From JAVBNT01 sp031551355 (lineage in GTDB: Bacteria; Vulcanimicrobiota; CADAWZ01), in NCBI GenBank assembly GCA_031551355.1, contig JAVBNT010000020.1, forward strand, positions 1 through 64,000: 64,000 nucleotides of DNA, written 5' to 3'. Positions 43,372 to 53,157 of this stretch are shown in pieces. A program made the position numbers and the translations under genes. Position 1 is the first letter of the stretch. Each line of letters begins with the position of its first letter. Under the pieces are notes generated by a model. It was not told the DNA's origin and did no database searches. It was given only the letters and a program-made list of their open reading frames with translations.

Positions 43372-44118
43372 ATGGTTTTTTGGAGAAAGTTAATCTCGAA
43401 AAAAGATTATTTTATTGAAAGGCGTTTTTCCGGACGCAAAAATTGTGATGTTTCAGTGCAGAGAATGTATGATTCCGCATGGGTTGATGTTACTATTAAA
43501 AATATAAGCCCCTATGGTTTGGGACTTGAATCTGAGGTTCCGTTTAAAGACGGCCAGATTTTTGAACTTAAAGCCGATCCTGTAAAGGAGCCGTTTGGAA
43601 AAGTTCTTTTTAAGAAAGATACTATCAGTGTAGAGACAGTATGGGCTTCGAAACGGAGGATAGACTCAAAGTTTACAGCCGGAGTAAAATTTATTGATAC
43701 AAGGACACATCTCAAGGATTCATGGATTCTGTCACTTATAGAACAGACCGGCCTTAGGGTTGATCATAAAATTCACTGGAGAGCATATATACGGTATCCT
43801 GCTTTTCTTGATGTTCATTATGACAGTCTTAACGGCAATTTTGAAGGCTCTGGCAAAATGATCAACATCAGTGCAGGAGGAATAGCTTTGGAAACAGCTT
43901 CTACGCTGCCGGTTCATACAAATCTTAACCTGCGTCTTGGACCGGAGTTTGGTCTTCAGCAGGTTTCAGCTGTTGGCGAGGTCTGCTGGTCTTCATATCT
44001 TGAGGCCACAAAAACGGCGATGCAGGGGATAGCATTCCAATTTCCGATATCGGAAAATAAATTGTTGTATAAATACGTAGAGACGATTGCCATAATGTGC
44101 CGTGAAAAAAAATATTAG
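43372..44118 (+). CDS. Tandem PilZ-domain protein
   Basis: A ~248-residue cytoplasmic protein with two PilZ-like domains: RRFSGR with NISPYGLGLES (~15-50) and RAYIR with NISAGGIALE (~138-175). The RxxxR and D/NxSxxG motifs are those that bind c-di-GMP in PilZ proteins. This implies c-di-GMP signalling beside the c-di-AMP system encoded elsewhere in the window. ATG 43372 follows TTGGAG by nine bases; an earlier TTG is too close. It converges on the next gene with two bases between stops. Confidence 0.8.
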   Translation: MVFWRKLISKKDYFIERRFSGRKNCDVSVQRMYDSAWVDVTIKNISPYGLGLESEVPFKDGQIFELKADPVKEPFGKVLFKKDTISVETVWASKRRIDSKFTAGVKFIDTRTHLKDSWILSLIEQTGLRVDHKIHWRAYIRYPAFLDVHYDSLNGNFEGSGKMINISAGGIALETASTLPVHTNLNLRLGPEFGLQQVSAVGEVCWSSYLEATKTAMQGIAFQFPISENKLLYKYVETIAIMCREKKY

Positions 44119-44120
44119 TT

Positions 44121-46682
44121 TCAGATGCTAATATTTTTTTTAATTTTATCAATAAGAGATAGCTCTTCCGTTGATGTTTTTTCATTGTTTATTAATATTT
44201 TTGCAAGATGACTAAAACTTCTTGATAACATAAATTTTTGTCCGGAATCGCCGTCTTCAGATCTGACTAACAAAAACTCCAGAAGATCTTTTGTGTCCTC
44301 TAAAAAAATGTTTAATGACATTATTTTGTCACATACAAGTTTAGTAATTTCAATTACTGCTTTTTTAGCCGCTTCATTTTTTATTTCTGCAAACTCTTTG
44401 GCTATTCTGAAAAACAGGGCGTCTTTCAGTATAAAAACCGTCGGTCTGTTCTTTTCCGACCAATGCCTGAATACATATGTTATGAGATCGGCAGCTCTGT
44501 TGACCGACTGAGCTTTGATTGTTTTGTTAGCTATTATCCTTAGGCAGCAGAACAATGTTTGGCCGACATTTTCCCAATTCCATTTTTTTTCATCATACTT
44601 TTTTATCATCTCGCTTTTGGTTTCATCAATACTGAACTTTAGCGATAATGACGGAGTTGTAAGTTTAAAAGCATTTTCTCTTAGAAAAACATTTATTAAT
44701 TTATCAGCGCTTTCCAATTGTCCGCTGCCGCCGAAATAATTAGTTAGTTCATCAAGAAAAAAGCCGATTTCCGATTGAGAAAGCCTATTTATTTCATTTG
44801 TAAATGATTCTATTTCTTTTTCTCTTTGAGGTTCCGAGAGTAAAGGGAATAACTGGAAAAGTGTTTTTATCATGAACTCTTCGTCCGTAATGGGCAATTT
44901 TTTCAGCTTCTCAAGCATCTCACCGGCATAATCAATTTGTTCGCCTGATGCATTTATAATTGAGGCAATAAGGTTTATTGTTTTTGCCTCGTGGCGGTGT
45001 TTTTCCCCGCATACGTGCAGGAAGCGTATGACATCGTCTTTACCGTTGACTGATTTTTTATTTTTCAGGCTGTGGATGACGAGACTTGCCAGAAAATCCA
45101 GCTCGTCGTCAGAGACTTCATCATCCATCTGTTCAAGGTTTTGAAGTACTATTTTGTAGCCGTCCGGAATGAGTCTGTTTATAAGGCCGGGGATTTCAGG
45201 ACGGTGCTTATTTGATTTGTCACCTGTATAAACCCATAGTGCGGCATGCAAAAGCGGATCTTTGTTTCTTATATACTTTTTCAGACTGCCGGCGATTATT
45301 TCATCTTTCAGGAAAGACATTGTTATGAGTTTCTTCAGTATCGTTTCTTCTGATTTTTCAATTTCTGCTTTCAGCATGTAGTTTATTGCCTTAATCTGCC
45401 CTTTGCCGAGACTGTTTTTTTGATAAGCTTCTTCCCAGATATCGATCAGCAAGGCGACTGATTCCGTATGCAGTGAGCGGTACCTTATATCTTCACACAG
45501 TTGTGAAAGATAGGTGAGACTTTCGGGAATAAAGTTTATATAAACGGTTTTAAGCGCTTCCAGAAGAACCGGAGTTTTTGGGTTTTTTAAAATCATCGCG
45601 CATGCTGTCTCGCAAGCCCGTGAAATGATTTCCGGTTCAACGTTTTCCAGTGCCGACAGAAACCATAGCATATGTATCTTTTCGGGCACGGATGTTTCCT
45701 GCTGCACGGCGTCAATAATGGATGATGCTATATTTATGTCGGTGGAGATATTTTTTAAAAACGTTCTGAATTTCTTTATGTCAAGCGGGTTTGCCGTTTC
45801 TGACAGAGCAAGCATCCCCCTGGTAACACCGTCGATAAAATCGGGACGCTGCCGGATGATTTTATCGATTTTGTCCTGATTGTCCAAAAACAAATTTATA
45901 TTGCCGTCTTTTTTCATCATATGCGGCAGAATGGCCATTAGAATTTCAGTTTTAAACATTATCCGGTTTGCGTCGAGCAATTCTGCGAAAATAGCATCGC
46001 TGTCTGCCTTGATGTCGGTTTTAAACATTTTAGACAGCTTTTCGCCGAACGATTTGTCCAGAAGTTCTTTTATAATATCGGCAACCTGAAGCCATACAAG
46101 AGGATTGCCCTTGTTGATGGCATTTATCAGCAGGTCTACAGGGGCCTGATTTGACATTATGGCAATTCTTACAAGTTTCCTCAGGCTTTCTCCGATAACC
46201 GATTCATCCTGGCTGTCCAGGAAACTGAAGGCCAGCTCTTCAATATACTTTCTATCATTCAGAAGGCTTTGCGGAGAAATTGACTTTTGTGTCATCAGTG
46301 ATGCCGGGGATACGTTATTTCTGAGAACTATTTTTGTTTCTGCCTGTTTTACAGGCTCCTCATAAAAAGAGATTATTTTAACGGTACCGTCTTCAATAAT
46401 AAATTTAAACGGCGTTTCTTTCAGCCTGTCACTTATCAGTTCGGCAAGCCGGCTGCTGTTTTGTATAAAATCCGTATTTAACAGTTCGGGTAAAAGCAAA
46501 AATTTTTCCTCGTCACTTCCGGGAGAGGAGTCTTCGAGTGCCGCCAGGGTGAGTTCAATGTTATTGTTTTTCAGACTCAGGAGCCTGGCACCCAGTTTTT
46601 GACTGATGCCGATATTTTTTTCTTTAAGAAAATCAACGCACTGATTGCCGCTCTGCAGTCCCGATGGATCGAATGATAGCAT
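44121..46682 (-). CDS. Large helical-repeat orphan protein
   Basis: An 853-residue soluble protein, nearly all predicted helix with HEAT/ARM-like spacing (for example QAPVDLLINAINKGNPLVWL, then VADIIKELLDK). The first ~150 residues look like a separate small domain. There is no signal peptide and no catalytic motif. Probably a scaffold. The start at ATG 46682 has no clear ribosome site, so a different start is possible. Confidence 0.7.
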   Translation of the reverse strand: MLSFDPSGLQSGNQCVDFLKEKNIGISQKLGARLLSLKNNNIELTLAALEDSSPGSDEEKFLLLPELLNTDFIQNSSRLAELISDRLKETPFKFIIEDGTVKIISFYEEPVKQAETKIVLRNNVSPASLMTQKSISPQSLLNDRKYIEELAFSFLDSQDESVIGESLRKLVRIAIMSNQAPVDLLINAINKGNPLVWLQVADIIKELLDKSFGEKLSKMFKTDIKADSDAIFAELLDANRIMFKTEILMAILPHMMKKDGNINLFLDNQDKIDKIIRQRPDFIDGVTRGMLALSETANPLDIKKFRTFLKNISTDINIASSIIDAVQQETSVPEKIHMLWFLSALENVEPEIISRACETACAMILKNPKTPVLLEALKTVYINFIPESLTYLSQLCEDIRYRSLHTESVALLIDIWEEAYQKNSLGKGQIKAINYMLKAEIEKSEETILKKLITMSFLKDEIIAGSLKKYIRNKDPLLHAALWVYTGDKSNKHRPEIPGLINRLIPDGYKIVLQNLEQMDDEVSDDELDFLASLVIHSLKNKKSVNGKDDVIRFLHVCGEKHRHEAKTINLIASIINASGEQIDYAGEMLEKLKKLPITDEEFMIKTLFQLFPLLSEPQREKEIESFTNEINRLSQSEIGFFLDELTNYFGGSGQLESADKLINVFLRENAFKLTTPSLSLKFSIDETKSEMIKKYDEKKWNWENVGQTLFCCLRIIANKTIKAQSVNRAADLITYVFRHWSEKNRPTVFILKDALFFRIAKEFAEIKNEAAKKAVIEITKLVCDKIMSLNIFLEDTKDLLEFLLVRSEDGDSGQKFMLSRSFSHLAKILINNEKTSTEELSLIDKIKKNISI

Positions 46683-46895
46683 ATTTTTATACCTTGCCGT
46701 TACTATTTTGTTTCCGGTAATTACTTCAACCCTGTCCCGGCTTATCCTCTGTATTTGTTGTCTTAATAACGGCTGTTTGTTGTCATCAACACCGTTAAAA
46801 TTGTGTTTATGAAGGAATGTTTTGTCATGTGAGGGAATATTTATTGCATGAAGTACGTCTTAATTATATAAATCTCAGGAAAAGGAGATTCATTT

Positions 46896-47204
46896 ATGAA
46901 TTATAGAGATGCTGTCATTCAGGTTCTGAAAGATGAAAAAAGGGAACTTCATTACGAGGAAATATCTGCTTTGGCTATTGAGAGAAAATATATAGAACCA
47001 AAGGGTAAAACTCCTCAGGATACGATAAGCACCGAAATAAGCAGGGACCTTCGCAAATTCGGCTCGGAGTCGGTTTTTCTAAGATACGGCAAGGGTATAT
47101 ACGGTCTGCGTGAGTTTGAGGTTGCGGTAAATGTTTCCCCCAAGGATGAGATTTCGGAACACTATGAACATAGCGGGGAATACCATCAGGATCGTGTTCT
47201 GTAA
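46896..47204 (+). CDS. HARE-HTH domain protein
   Basis: A 102-residue protein whose first ~75 residues match the HARE-HTH (HB1/ASXL/RpoE-delta) winged helix: YRDAVIQVLKDEKRELHYEEISALAIERKY, TPQDTISTEISRDLRKFG and FLRYGKGIYGLREF. Such domains bind DNA or RNA polymerase. The acidic tail (SPKDEISEHYEHSGEYHQD) recalls the delta subunit, but is short. AAAAGGAG precedes the ATG. Regulatory role inferred. Confidence 0.78.
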   Translation: MNYRDAVIQVLKDEKRELHYEEISALAIERKYIEPKGKTPQDTISTEISRDLRKFGSESVFLRYGKGIYGLREFEVAVNVSPKDEISEHYEHSGEYHQDRVL

Positions 47205-47356
47205 AATTTAACTTGATTTTGTTTTTATTGGATTGGGTAATATTAAAAACACCTTAGTGTATTTATATTACCCTTTTACTTTTCCCGGAGAGGTTTCTTT
47301 TGGCTTCGGAAAAACATCGTTAATTGAGATATCTAAACTAAAGGTGGGCAGATTAT

Positions 47357-48220
47357 ATGGATTTAAATCAGGCTTTGGAAAATATTAAGCGATTTACAGA
47401 CAGGTTCGCTGAAGAAGAAATCCTTTGTATAAGAGAAAACAGGGATGCGGCGATACCCGCTTTATTAAACTGTGTACGCGGTGTGGTGGATAATTTTGAC
47501 TCAATACCTGAAAATACCGAAGATATGGATGATCCGGTATACTCAATGTTTCTTCTGGCTGAGTTTAAAGTGCATGAAGCCTTCGAGTTTTTTATCAGGA
47601 TATTGGAGCTTGAACAAGAGAAATGTGAGTGGCTCCTGGGTGATATTATTACAGAGGATATGGGGTCCTTGATTGCTTCTGTGGCTTGCGCTGCTGATGT
47701 TGGCAGGATTAAATCAGTTATAGAAAATGCAGAAATAAACAGTTTTCAACGTTCTGCCGCTCTGGGAGCGTTAGTAATAATGTATTCTGAAGGAAAGTAT
47801 TCCAGAACCGACTTGTTAGCTTATTTAGGTTATTTACTTGAATATTGCGCTGATGATATTTTTCTTGTAACCAGTGTCGTTTATACCTGTAAAAATGTCT
47901 GCGCAACGGATTGCTACGGGCGTATCCGCGACTTGTATAAGGACAGCAAAGTAGATCCTTTTGTTATTGGTGCCAAGGAATTTGCAGATGAATTACCGGT
48001 TATTACGGAAGAGGAGGTGCTGGAGAACCTAAGAAAAAAATCGTATACCAGTACAATAACCGATACCGTGAAATCGATGCATTGGTGGGCGTGTTTTAAT
48101 AAGAAACCTGATGAAGCCAGGGACATACCTGCTAACATTGATAAAATTAGCAGAAACGCCCAGTGTCCATGCGGAAGCGGAAAGAAATATAAGAAATGCT
48201 GTTTGAAGGCAGAGAACTAG
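47357..48220 (+). CDS. DUF1186 protein with SEC-C zinc motif
   Basis: A 287-residue protein. The N-terminal ~210 residues resemble DUF1186 helical repeats (IRENRDAAIPALLNCVRGVV, YSMFLLAEF, ALGALVIMYSEGKYSR). The C-terminus ends in a SEC-C motif (RNAQCPCGSGKKYKKCC) that binds zinc, as in SecA tails. AAAGGTGGG before the ATG. Molecular role unknown. Confidence 0.82.
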   Translation: MDLNQALENIKRFTDRFAEEEILCIRENRDAAIPALLNCVRGVVDNFDSIPENTEDMDDPVYSMFLLAEFKVHEAFEFFIRILELEQEKCEWLLGDIITEDMGSLIASVACAADVGRIKSVIENAEINSFQRSAALGALVIMYSEGKYSRTDLLAYLGYLLEYCADDIFLVTSVVYTCKNVCATDCYGRIRDLYKDSKVDPFVIGAKEFADELPVITEEEVLENLRKKSYTSTITDTVKSMHWWACFNKKPDEARDIPANIDKISRNAQCPCGSGKKYKKCCLKAEN

Positions 48221-48248
48221 GAACTGTTAGTGACATTTGGTAGTTTAT

Positions 48249-48569
48249 TCAAAAAATTGTCAGTTGCTCATAAGATATCGGTTTATCGTTTGTCGTCATT
48301 TTGCCTAGCAGGATGCTGATCGACTGGTATTGCTTTTCGGTAACGACCAAAAGGCGTATTGAGCCGTTTTCAGGTAAATTGCCCCCTAATCTGCTTCTAT
48401 GTTTTTCCACGGCGTCCGATCCGTTGCAAACCCTTGCGTATACTGAGAACTGCACCATATGGTATCCGTCTTTGAGCAGAAAGTTGCGGAAAGACGTTGC
48501 CTGGCGCCGTTCTTGCTTAGTTGTTACCGGCAAATCAAAAAAGACAATCATTCTCATAAATCTACTCAT
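48249..48569 (-). CDS. cas2: CRISPR-associated endonuclease Cas2 (type II)
   Basis: A ~106-residue ferredoxin-like protein that forms the spacer-integration complex with Cas1. MIVFFDLPVTTKQERRQATSFRNFL carries the conserved Asp near the end of the first strand; QFSVYARVC and the late RLLVVTEKQY are typical of type II Cas2. It overlaps cas1 by eight bases. The start may instead be the Met four codons in (MRMIVFF). It is last in the cas operon. Confidence 0.95.
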   Translation of the reverse strand: MSRFMRMIVFFDLPVTTKQERRQATSFRNFLLKDGYHMVQFSVYARVCNGSDAVEKHRSRLGGNLPENGSIRLLVVTEKQYQSISILLGKMTTNDKPISYEQLTIF

Positions 48570-49464
48570 ACTCGTGTATTTTTAAAGGTATCAGTTCGGG
48601 AAGTAAAAGGGTATCTTTTTTCTCCAGATAAAGGCTGGACAGGCTTTTAACCGTCCTTTCAACGGCATATGTAATGCTGTGTTTTTCTCCCGACTGCATG
48701 ACACTCATGCTTAACAATCCGAAAAGCTGCTGTTTTAAAGCAGGAGTTAAATCTCCGTCTTTGTCCATTATATTTTGAGCGGTAAACAAATCAACAATGG
48801 GACGGTAAGGCTCTATCAGATCGTCAGCCAAATTGAAATTGTTAAGTTCGCTGTGATGGAAAATGGCCAAAGATGTTTCGAAACCATAGCAGACAAGCGT
48901 TCTGGCGATTACTCCCCTGATAATTGCATAGCCGTAGTTAAGACAGGCGTTAATCAGATTGTCGTTCTCACGTGAAAAATTTTTACCGAATAGAGATCTG
49001 AAGTAAATTGCGGCTGCAGCGCCTTCCAAATGCCCCTTGTCTCCGGAAGAAATATTTTTACTCATTTCCACCAGTTTTTCGGACTCGTCTTTCCATAAAA
49101 CTTTGAGACATTTTGCCTGATTGGATATTTTTGCCTGAATTATTTGCCGCCAGAGTTTTTTGTGAAACGGTTTGGGCCGATCTATTTGGGCTTTCAGCAT
49201 TTTAAGCTGGCGGGAATGGGTGTTGAGCGGATGCATTACGGCGCATGGAAGGTGCTTTTCATCACAGAAAAATACGCATGCCCCTGCTTCACTTAATTTT
49301 GCCAAAGCATATGCGGTTATGCAGACTCCCTGATTTTCCACCATCACGGTGCTGATATCTTCGATAGGTATTTGATTGGAGGTTTCGTCTATTTTTATGA
49401 TCAGCTGCTCAAGTTTTGAAGAGATAAAGGCCGGTTTGGTAATAAAGATATTCCTGTATGCCAT
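48562..49464 (-). CDS. cas1: CRISPR-associated integrase Cas1 (type II)
   Basis: A 300-residue metal-dependent integrase for new spacers. Visible active-site features: GHLEGAAAAIYFRSLFG (Glu ~148), FHHSELNNFNLADDLIEPYRPIVD (His ~206 and Asp/Glu). The N-terminal beta domain (FISSKLEQLIIK, PIEDISTVMVENQGVCIT) is type II-like. GAGGA stands before the ATG. It lies 186 bases after the cas9 stop, with a long hairpin between. No csn2 or cas4 follows, matching subtype II-C. Confidence 0.96.
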   Translation of the reverse strand: MAYRNIFITKPAFISSKLEQLIIKIDETSNQIPIEDISTVMVENQGVCITAYALAKLSEAGACVFFCDEKHLPCAVMHPLNTHSRQLKMLKAQIDRPKPFHKKLWRQIIQAKISNQAKCLKVLWKDESEKLVEMSKNISSGDKGHLEGAAAAIYFRSLFGKNFSRENDNLINACLNYGYAIIRGVIARTLVCYGFETSLAIFHHSELNNFNLADDLIEPYRPIVDLFTAQNIMDKDGDLTPALKQQLFGLLSMSVMQSGEKHSITYAVERTVKSLSSLYLEKKDTLLLPELIPLKIHEYE

Positions 49465-49533
49465 AAAAAATCCTCAAAATTATCACGACTTTATAGAAGT
49501 CAAATATTCAATTAAACAGTCAGTCCCTGCCTT

Positions 49534-49607
49534 CCGTTCTGTTGCCGTAAATCTTTTTGACCGGCGGGCCCCGATGCCTTGCAAAAAGTTTCACGGCAAC
49601 AGAATGG
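49534..49607. repeat. Long hairpin between cas9 and cas1
   Basis: CCGTTCTGTTGCCGTAAATC-type left arm pairs with ACGGCAACAGAATGG-type right arm over about 26 positions with three mismatches; the inner part pairs CTTTTTG with CAAAAAG. The loop contains GGGCCCCGATG. No T run, so not a classical terminator. It could be a processing or attenuation structure, a small RNA, or a REP element. Confidence 0.7.
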
Positions 49608-49650
49608 AATTACGCTGCCTGTGCGGTTGATAAATATTTTTTGTAGACTT

Positions 49651-52600
49651 TTAATGTAAACCCTGGTCTTTTGATTTTTCAAAAAATCTCATCCTTTTTT
49701 CGGGAATGGTTACTTTTGATACGTTGCCAAGGATGTCAACCTGATATTTTTCTATGCTGAGCAGTGTTTTTAAGCCCAGGCTTGGGATAGTATATGTCTC
49801 GTCATGATTTATAACTGTAATCGTACCTGTCGATATGCCCATTTTTACATAGTACAAAAAAAACTCATTATTTTTGATTTTTTTAGGCAATTTGCTTCTG
49901 GAATTTTCATCAGCGATTCTTGTAAGTTCCAGGCCTGTTTTATGCTTTATCTTAATCAGATCTCTGGGATAGAGTGAGAAAAGGAAATCTTCTTCCTTCA
50001 TTTCTTTCCAGTCTTCATAAGATTTATGGGCGACAACTGCTCTATTCGGCAGTTCTTTTTTTACCGTATCGGCAACGTATATGGGCACGGCATAGTAGCC
50101 GTTGTTTTTCGGATCCTTTTCTATTTTGAATATATCTACGCGCACCATTGAATCATTGTCGGCAACGCCTCTGCCGTCATGCACCGTTACCGACAGCGAT
50201 GATTTGTCGACTATTTTTACTTTTTTAACTATATGGCCGTTTTGACCGTTGCTCATTGGTTTGTAAAATGGTTCCACAAACGCTTCCTTCGCATTTTTGT
50301 TGAATGTTATAAGTCTTTTTTTCAATGCTTCATAAAGCAGGCGGTCGCTTTCGGGATTGTAATAACCCTCAATCTCGCCGTTTTTATCAAGCTTTAAGCT
50401 GGTCAGGGGCACTTTGGATACTGTTTGGCCTTTTTCCAAAAGTCTAGCTGAGCGGATCGTGTCTTTATGGGCAGCGCCGGTTACTTTATGCCTTGGCATG
50501 CGTGACACAAAAGCTTCCTCCAGTTTTTCCGAGATTTGTTCGCGAAAGTTTTCAAAGGGCAGCGGAAAGCCTTTTGCCAGCTCGCCGGTTTTTTTGTTGA
50601 TATCAAAAACCATCCCCGTAACGCTGTCAACATGCTCTTCATACTGTGTCTCTTTAAACTTTGAGTATTTTGAAGCTCTTTGAATCATGCCCGGAGTAAT
50701 ACAGGCGACGACCAATGCGTCAACGGCATGGTGTAAATCCCCGTCTTCCCTTATTTTGCTTATGCCCCAGCGTTTTCTCATAAAACTTGTCAGCATGCCG
50801 TTGACCGGAGTGACGACCTTTTTCTTTCCGCTGTTGTTTGCGGCGAACAAAAGAGAATCGTTTATATAGTTATACATAAACCTTGCCAAAAATTGTGTGT
50901 CACTCAAATTTCTTTCCCGGAAAGTTTCGCGATCTTCATCGGTGATTGCTGTTTTTAGCAAACGGCTTTGTTTAGCATTGTTTCTTACGCTGCTTTTAAC
51001 ATAAACGATATAATCTTCTCTACGCTTGCCTTGCAGATATTCAAGCGGCAGACGATTTCCCTTCTGCCTGTTTTCTTCCGCCAATACCAATACTTTGTTG
51101 CGGTAACCGTCGTCAAAACTAATGCTGTAGGGAATTATATGGTCGATATCGCAATATCCCTTTTCAAAAATTCTTTCAATCTCCAGAGACTTTTGAGAAT
51201 AAGGGCATATACCCCCTTGTTCTTCCCAAAGTTTCAGTTTGACAATGTCAATGCCTGTAGGATTGGTTACACCGAATTCGTCTTTCAATTTCTTAATTAT
51301 ATTATCGTTTTTTGTGGCGTTGTCAGATTGCTCTTTCTCAATTTTTTTTCTGTCACTGAAATTTTTTGACATTTCCCTGGCAAGTTCGAGCCCAATAAAA
51401 GCGGGACTCCCGTACAGCCTGATACAGGCATTGATGACTTTGATGGCTTGGGAAATGGAACGTTTTACAACCGGGTTGGTAATCTCATATTGATCATGCG
51501 GCAGAGGCTTTAAGAATGTTTGCTTTTCTTCCGCATGTCCTTTAAAATTATAACCTGCCTTTTCGCAGGCTTCGTTATAAAGGCAGCCTTCTTCCAGAAA
51601 AGGTATGATTTTGTCGCATGCTTTTATCGATAAATTGCCGACCTTGGTGAATCCCTGCAAATTTTCAACTAAAACATAGATATATTCTTCTTTGAGCCCA
51701 TTTTCTCGTAAATATTCCTTGATTTTTTGATCGTTTTTATAAACGGTAAAAGCATAGGCGATAATATTTCTTTCGTTTTTTGATATGATTTTGAACCTGC
51801 CTTTTTCAAACTTGTCGAAGGCTTTTCTCATTTCATGGAATGATTTAAGATAGTTAAGTTTTGTTTTTTCTTCAACCTCGTCCTTGTCATTGTAACCGTA
51901 GCTGATGTTGAAAATTTCGTCGTTTTGAAATCCCAGTTCTTTTCTGATTTTTTTATAGGTGACACTATCTGATTTATGGGCTAATTCGGCTATTTTTTCG
52001 CGCTCTGTTTTTGTCAAAAATCTTTCGCCTTCACCGGTTCTCAAAATTTTTATGGCGTTTATCTTTGCAAGAAGGGCAAAATGTTCAAATGAATAGGATG
52101 CTTTTGGTGCTCTTGGTTCTTCCGGCTCAAGAGTACATTTGCCAATCATTTTTTCGATTTGATTGCCGCCATAGGGACTGTCTCCGCCGGGACCTTCGTC
52201 GAATGCCCTTTGCGAGGACCATATATCTATATAGTTATTCTCAATCTCTTCGCCTGCAAATTCAAAGCCAAGTTTCCTTTGTTTTTGAAAGATTAATTTT
52301 ATTTCCTCTAAAACCTGTGAGCGCAGTACTGTATTGGAGTAATTTTCACTTTTATTGCGTTTGCAACCCTGAAACTTTTCATCTTTGCAAAACATTTCCC
52401 CGACTGTGCGGTAGCCCTTCTCTTTTATAATAGACTCGTTTTCCTGCGTCGCTTTCAAAAGTTTACCGGATTCGTCAGCTTTATCTGCCTTGCGGTTTGA
52501 CTTAAAGCCTCTTCTTTGGGCAAGATGTATCAGGAGACGTGCAAATTCATCTTGTGAGAGCTTTCTCTCCAATGCGCAAACACGAAGTTCGTATATGTCT

Positions 52601-52896
52601 TTAAGGTTTTTTGAATTGTATAAAACGGCTAATTCGTTGGGAGTTATTACGGAGGCTTTTATTAAGAGATTTTTGATTCTTTCCAAACGGTGACGGTGGC
52701 GGCGCAGCCTGCGTCTGGCGCTTCTGGCCTCTCTTCTTGGCAGTGCCAATGAGGCGCCGGTTTTGGGAACTTCCGCCTTTTCAAAAATACGGGACCCTAT
52801 ATTTATTATTCTAAAAGGTTCATCATTTTTATCGAGTTCTACAACCGCCCAACCGACAGACGTTATTCCCAAATCGAGACCTATTTTGTAATTCAT
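49651..52896 (-). CDS. cas9: Cas9 endonuclease, subtype II-C
   Basis: RNA-guided DNA endonuclease, 1081 residues, the compact size of II-C Cas9. RuvC-I: IGLDLGITSVGWAVVE with Asp8. Arg-rich bridge helix ARSARRRLRRHRHRLERI (~57-74). RuvC-II: FIGLELAREM (Glu ~503). HNH: GYCDIDHIIPYSISFDD with the His near 583 and Asn in the following EENRQKGNR. RuvC-III: LHHAVDALVVACI (~721). All nuclease residues are present, so it should be active. SD GAGGA lies ten bases before the ATG. tracrRNA and array lie just upstream on the same strand. Confidence 0.97.
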   Translation of the reverse strand: MNYKIGLDLGITSVGWAVVELDKNDEPFRIINIGSRIFEKAEVPKTGASLALPRREARSARRRLRRHRHRLERIKNLLIKASVITPNELAVLYNSKNLKDIYELRVCALERKLSQDEFARLLIHLAQRRGFKSNRKADKADESGKLLKATQENESIIKEKGYRTVGEMFCKDEKFQGCKRNKSENYSNTVLRSQVLEEIKLIFQKQRKLGFEFAGEEIENNYIDIWSSQRAFDEGPGGDSPYGGNQIEKMIGKCTLEPEEPRAPKASYSFEHFALLAKINAIKILRTGEGERFLTKTEREKIAELAHKSDSVTYKKIRKELGFQNDEIFNISYGYNDKDEVEEKTKLNYLKSFHEMRKAFDKFEKGRFKIISKNERNIIAYAFTVYKNDQKIKEYLRENGLKEEYIYVLVENLQGFTKVGNLSIKACDKIIPFLEEGCLYNEACEKAGYNFKGHAEEKQTFLKPLPHDQYEITNPVVKRSISQAIKVINACIRLYGSPAFIGLELAREMSKNFSDRKKIEKEQSDNATKNDNIIKKLKDEFGVTNPTGIDIVKLKLWEEQGGICPYSQKSLEIERIFEKGYCDIDHIIPYSISFDDGYRNKVLVLAEENRQKGNRLPLEYLQGKRREDYIVYVKSSVRNNAKQSRLLKTAITDEDRETFRERNLSDTQFLARFMYNYINDSLLFAANNSGKKKVVTPVNGMLTSFMRKRWGISKIREDGDLHHAVDALVVACITPGMIQRASKYSKFKETQYEEHVDSVTGMVFDINKKTGELAKGFPLPFENFREQISEKLEEAFVSRMPRHKVTGAAHKDTIRSARLLEKGQTVSKVPLTSLKLDKNGEIEGYYNPESDRLLYEALKKRLITFNKNAKEAFVEPFYKPMSNGQNGHIVKKVKIVDKSSLSVTVHDGRGVADNDSMVRVDIFKIEKDPKNNGYYAVPIYVADTVKKELPNRAVVAHKSYEDWKEMKEEDFLFSLYPRDLIKIKHKTGLELTRIADENSRSKLPKKIKNNEFFLYYVKMGISTGTITVINHDETYTIPSLGLKTLLSIEKYQVDILGNVSKVTIPEKRMRFFEKSKDQGLH

Positions 52897-53096
52897 AATG
52901 TTGCCGTCCTCTGTTAACAGTATTTGAACGTATTTTTTATTTGTTTGGAAAATATATTTGTATTTTGTTAAAATTCACTAAGTGTATATATATTCCTTTA
53001 TCATTCATTGCTAGTTTGTTTTTTCTGTCTCTAGAATATAGTAACATCAAGAAATTAGTAACTGGTCAATTACTTTAAAGTCCTTAAAAACGAGTA

Positions 53097-53132
53097 TATG
53101 GGTGTCATTCCCGTGCAGACGGGAATCCAGGA
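53097..53132. repeat. TCATTCCCG/GGGAATCCAG repeat
   Basis: GTGTCATTCCCGTGCAGACG with its complementary CGGGAATCCAGG arm. A further member of the dispersed family seen at 12-102 and 754-790; it lies between cas9 and the tracrRNA terminator. Confidence 0.5.
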
Positions 53133-53157
53133 AATCGAGTCTTAATTAGTATTTTTT

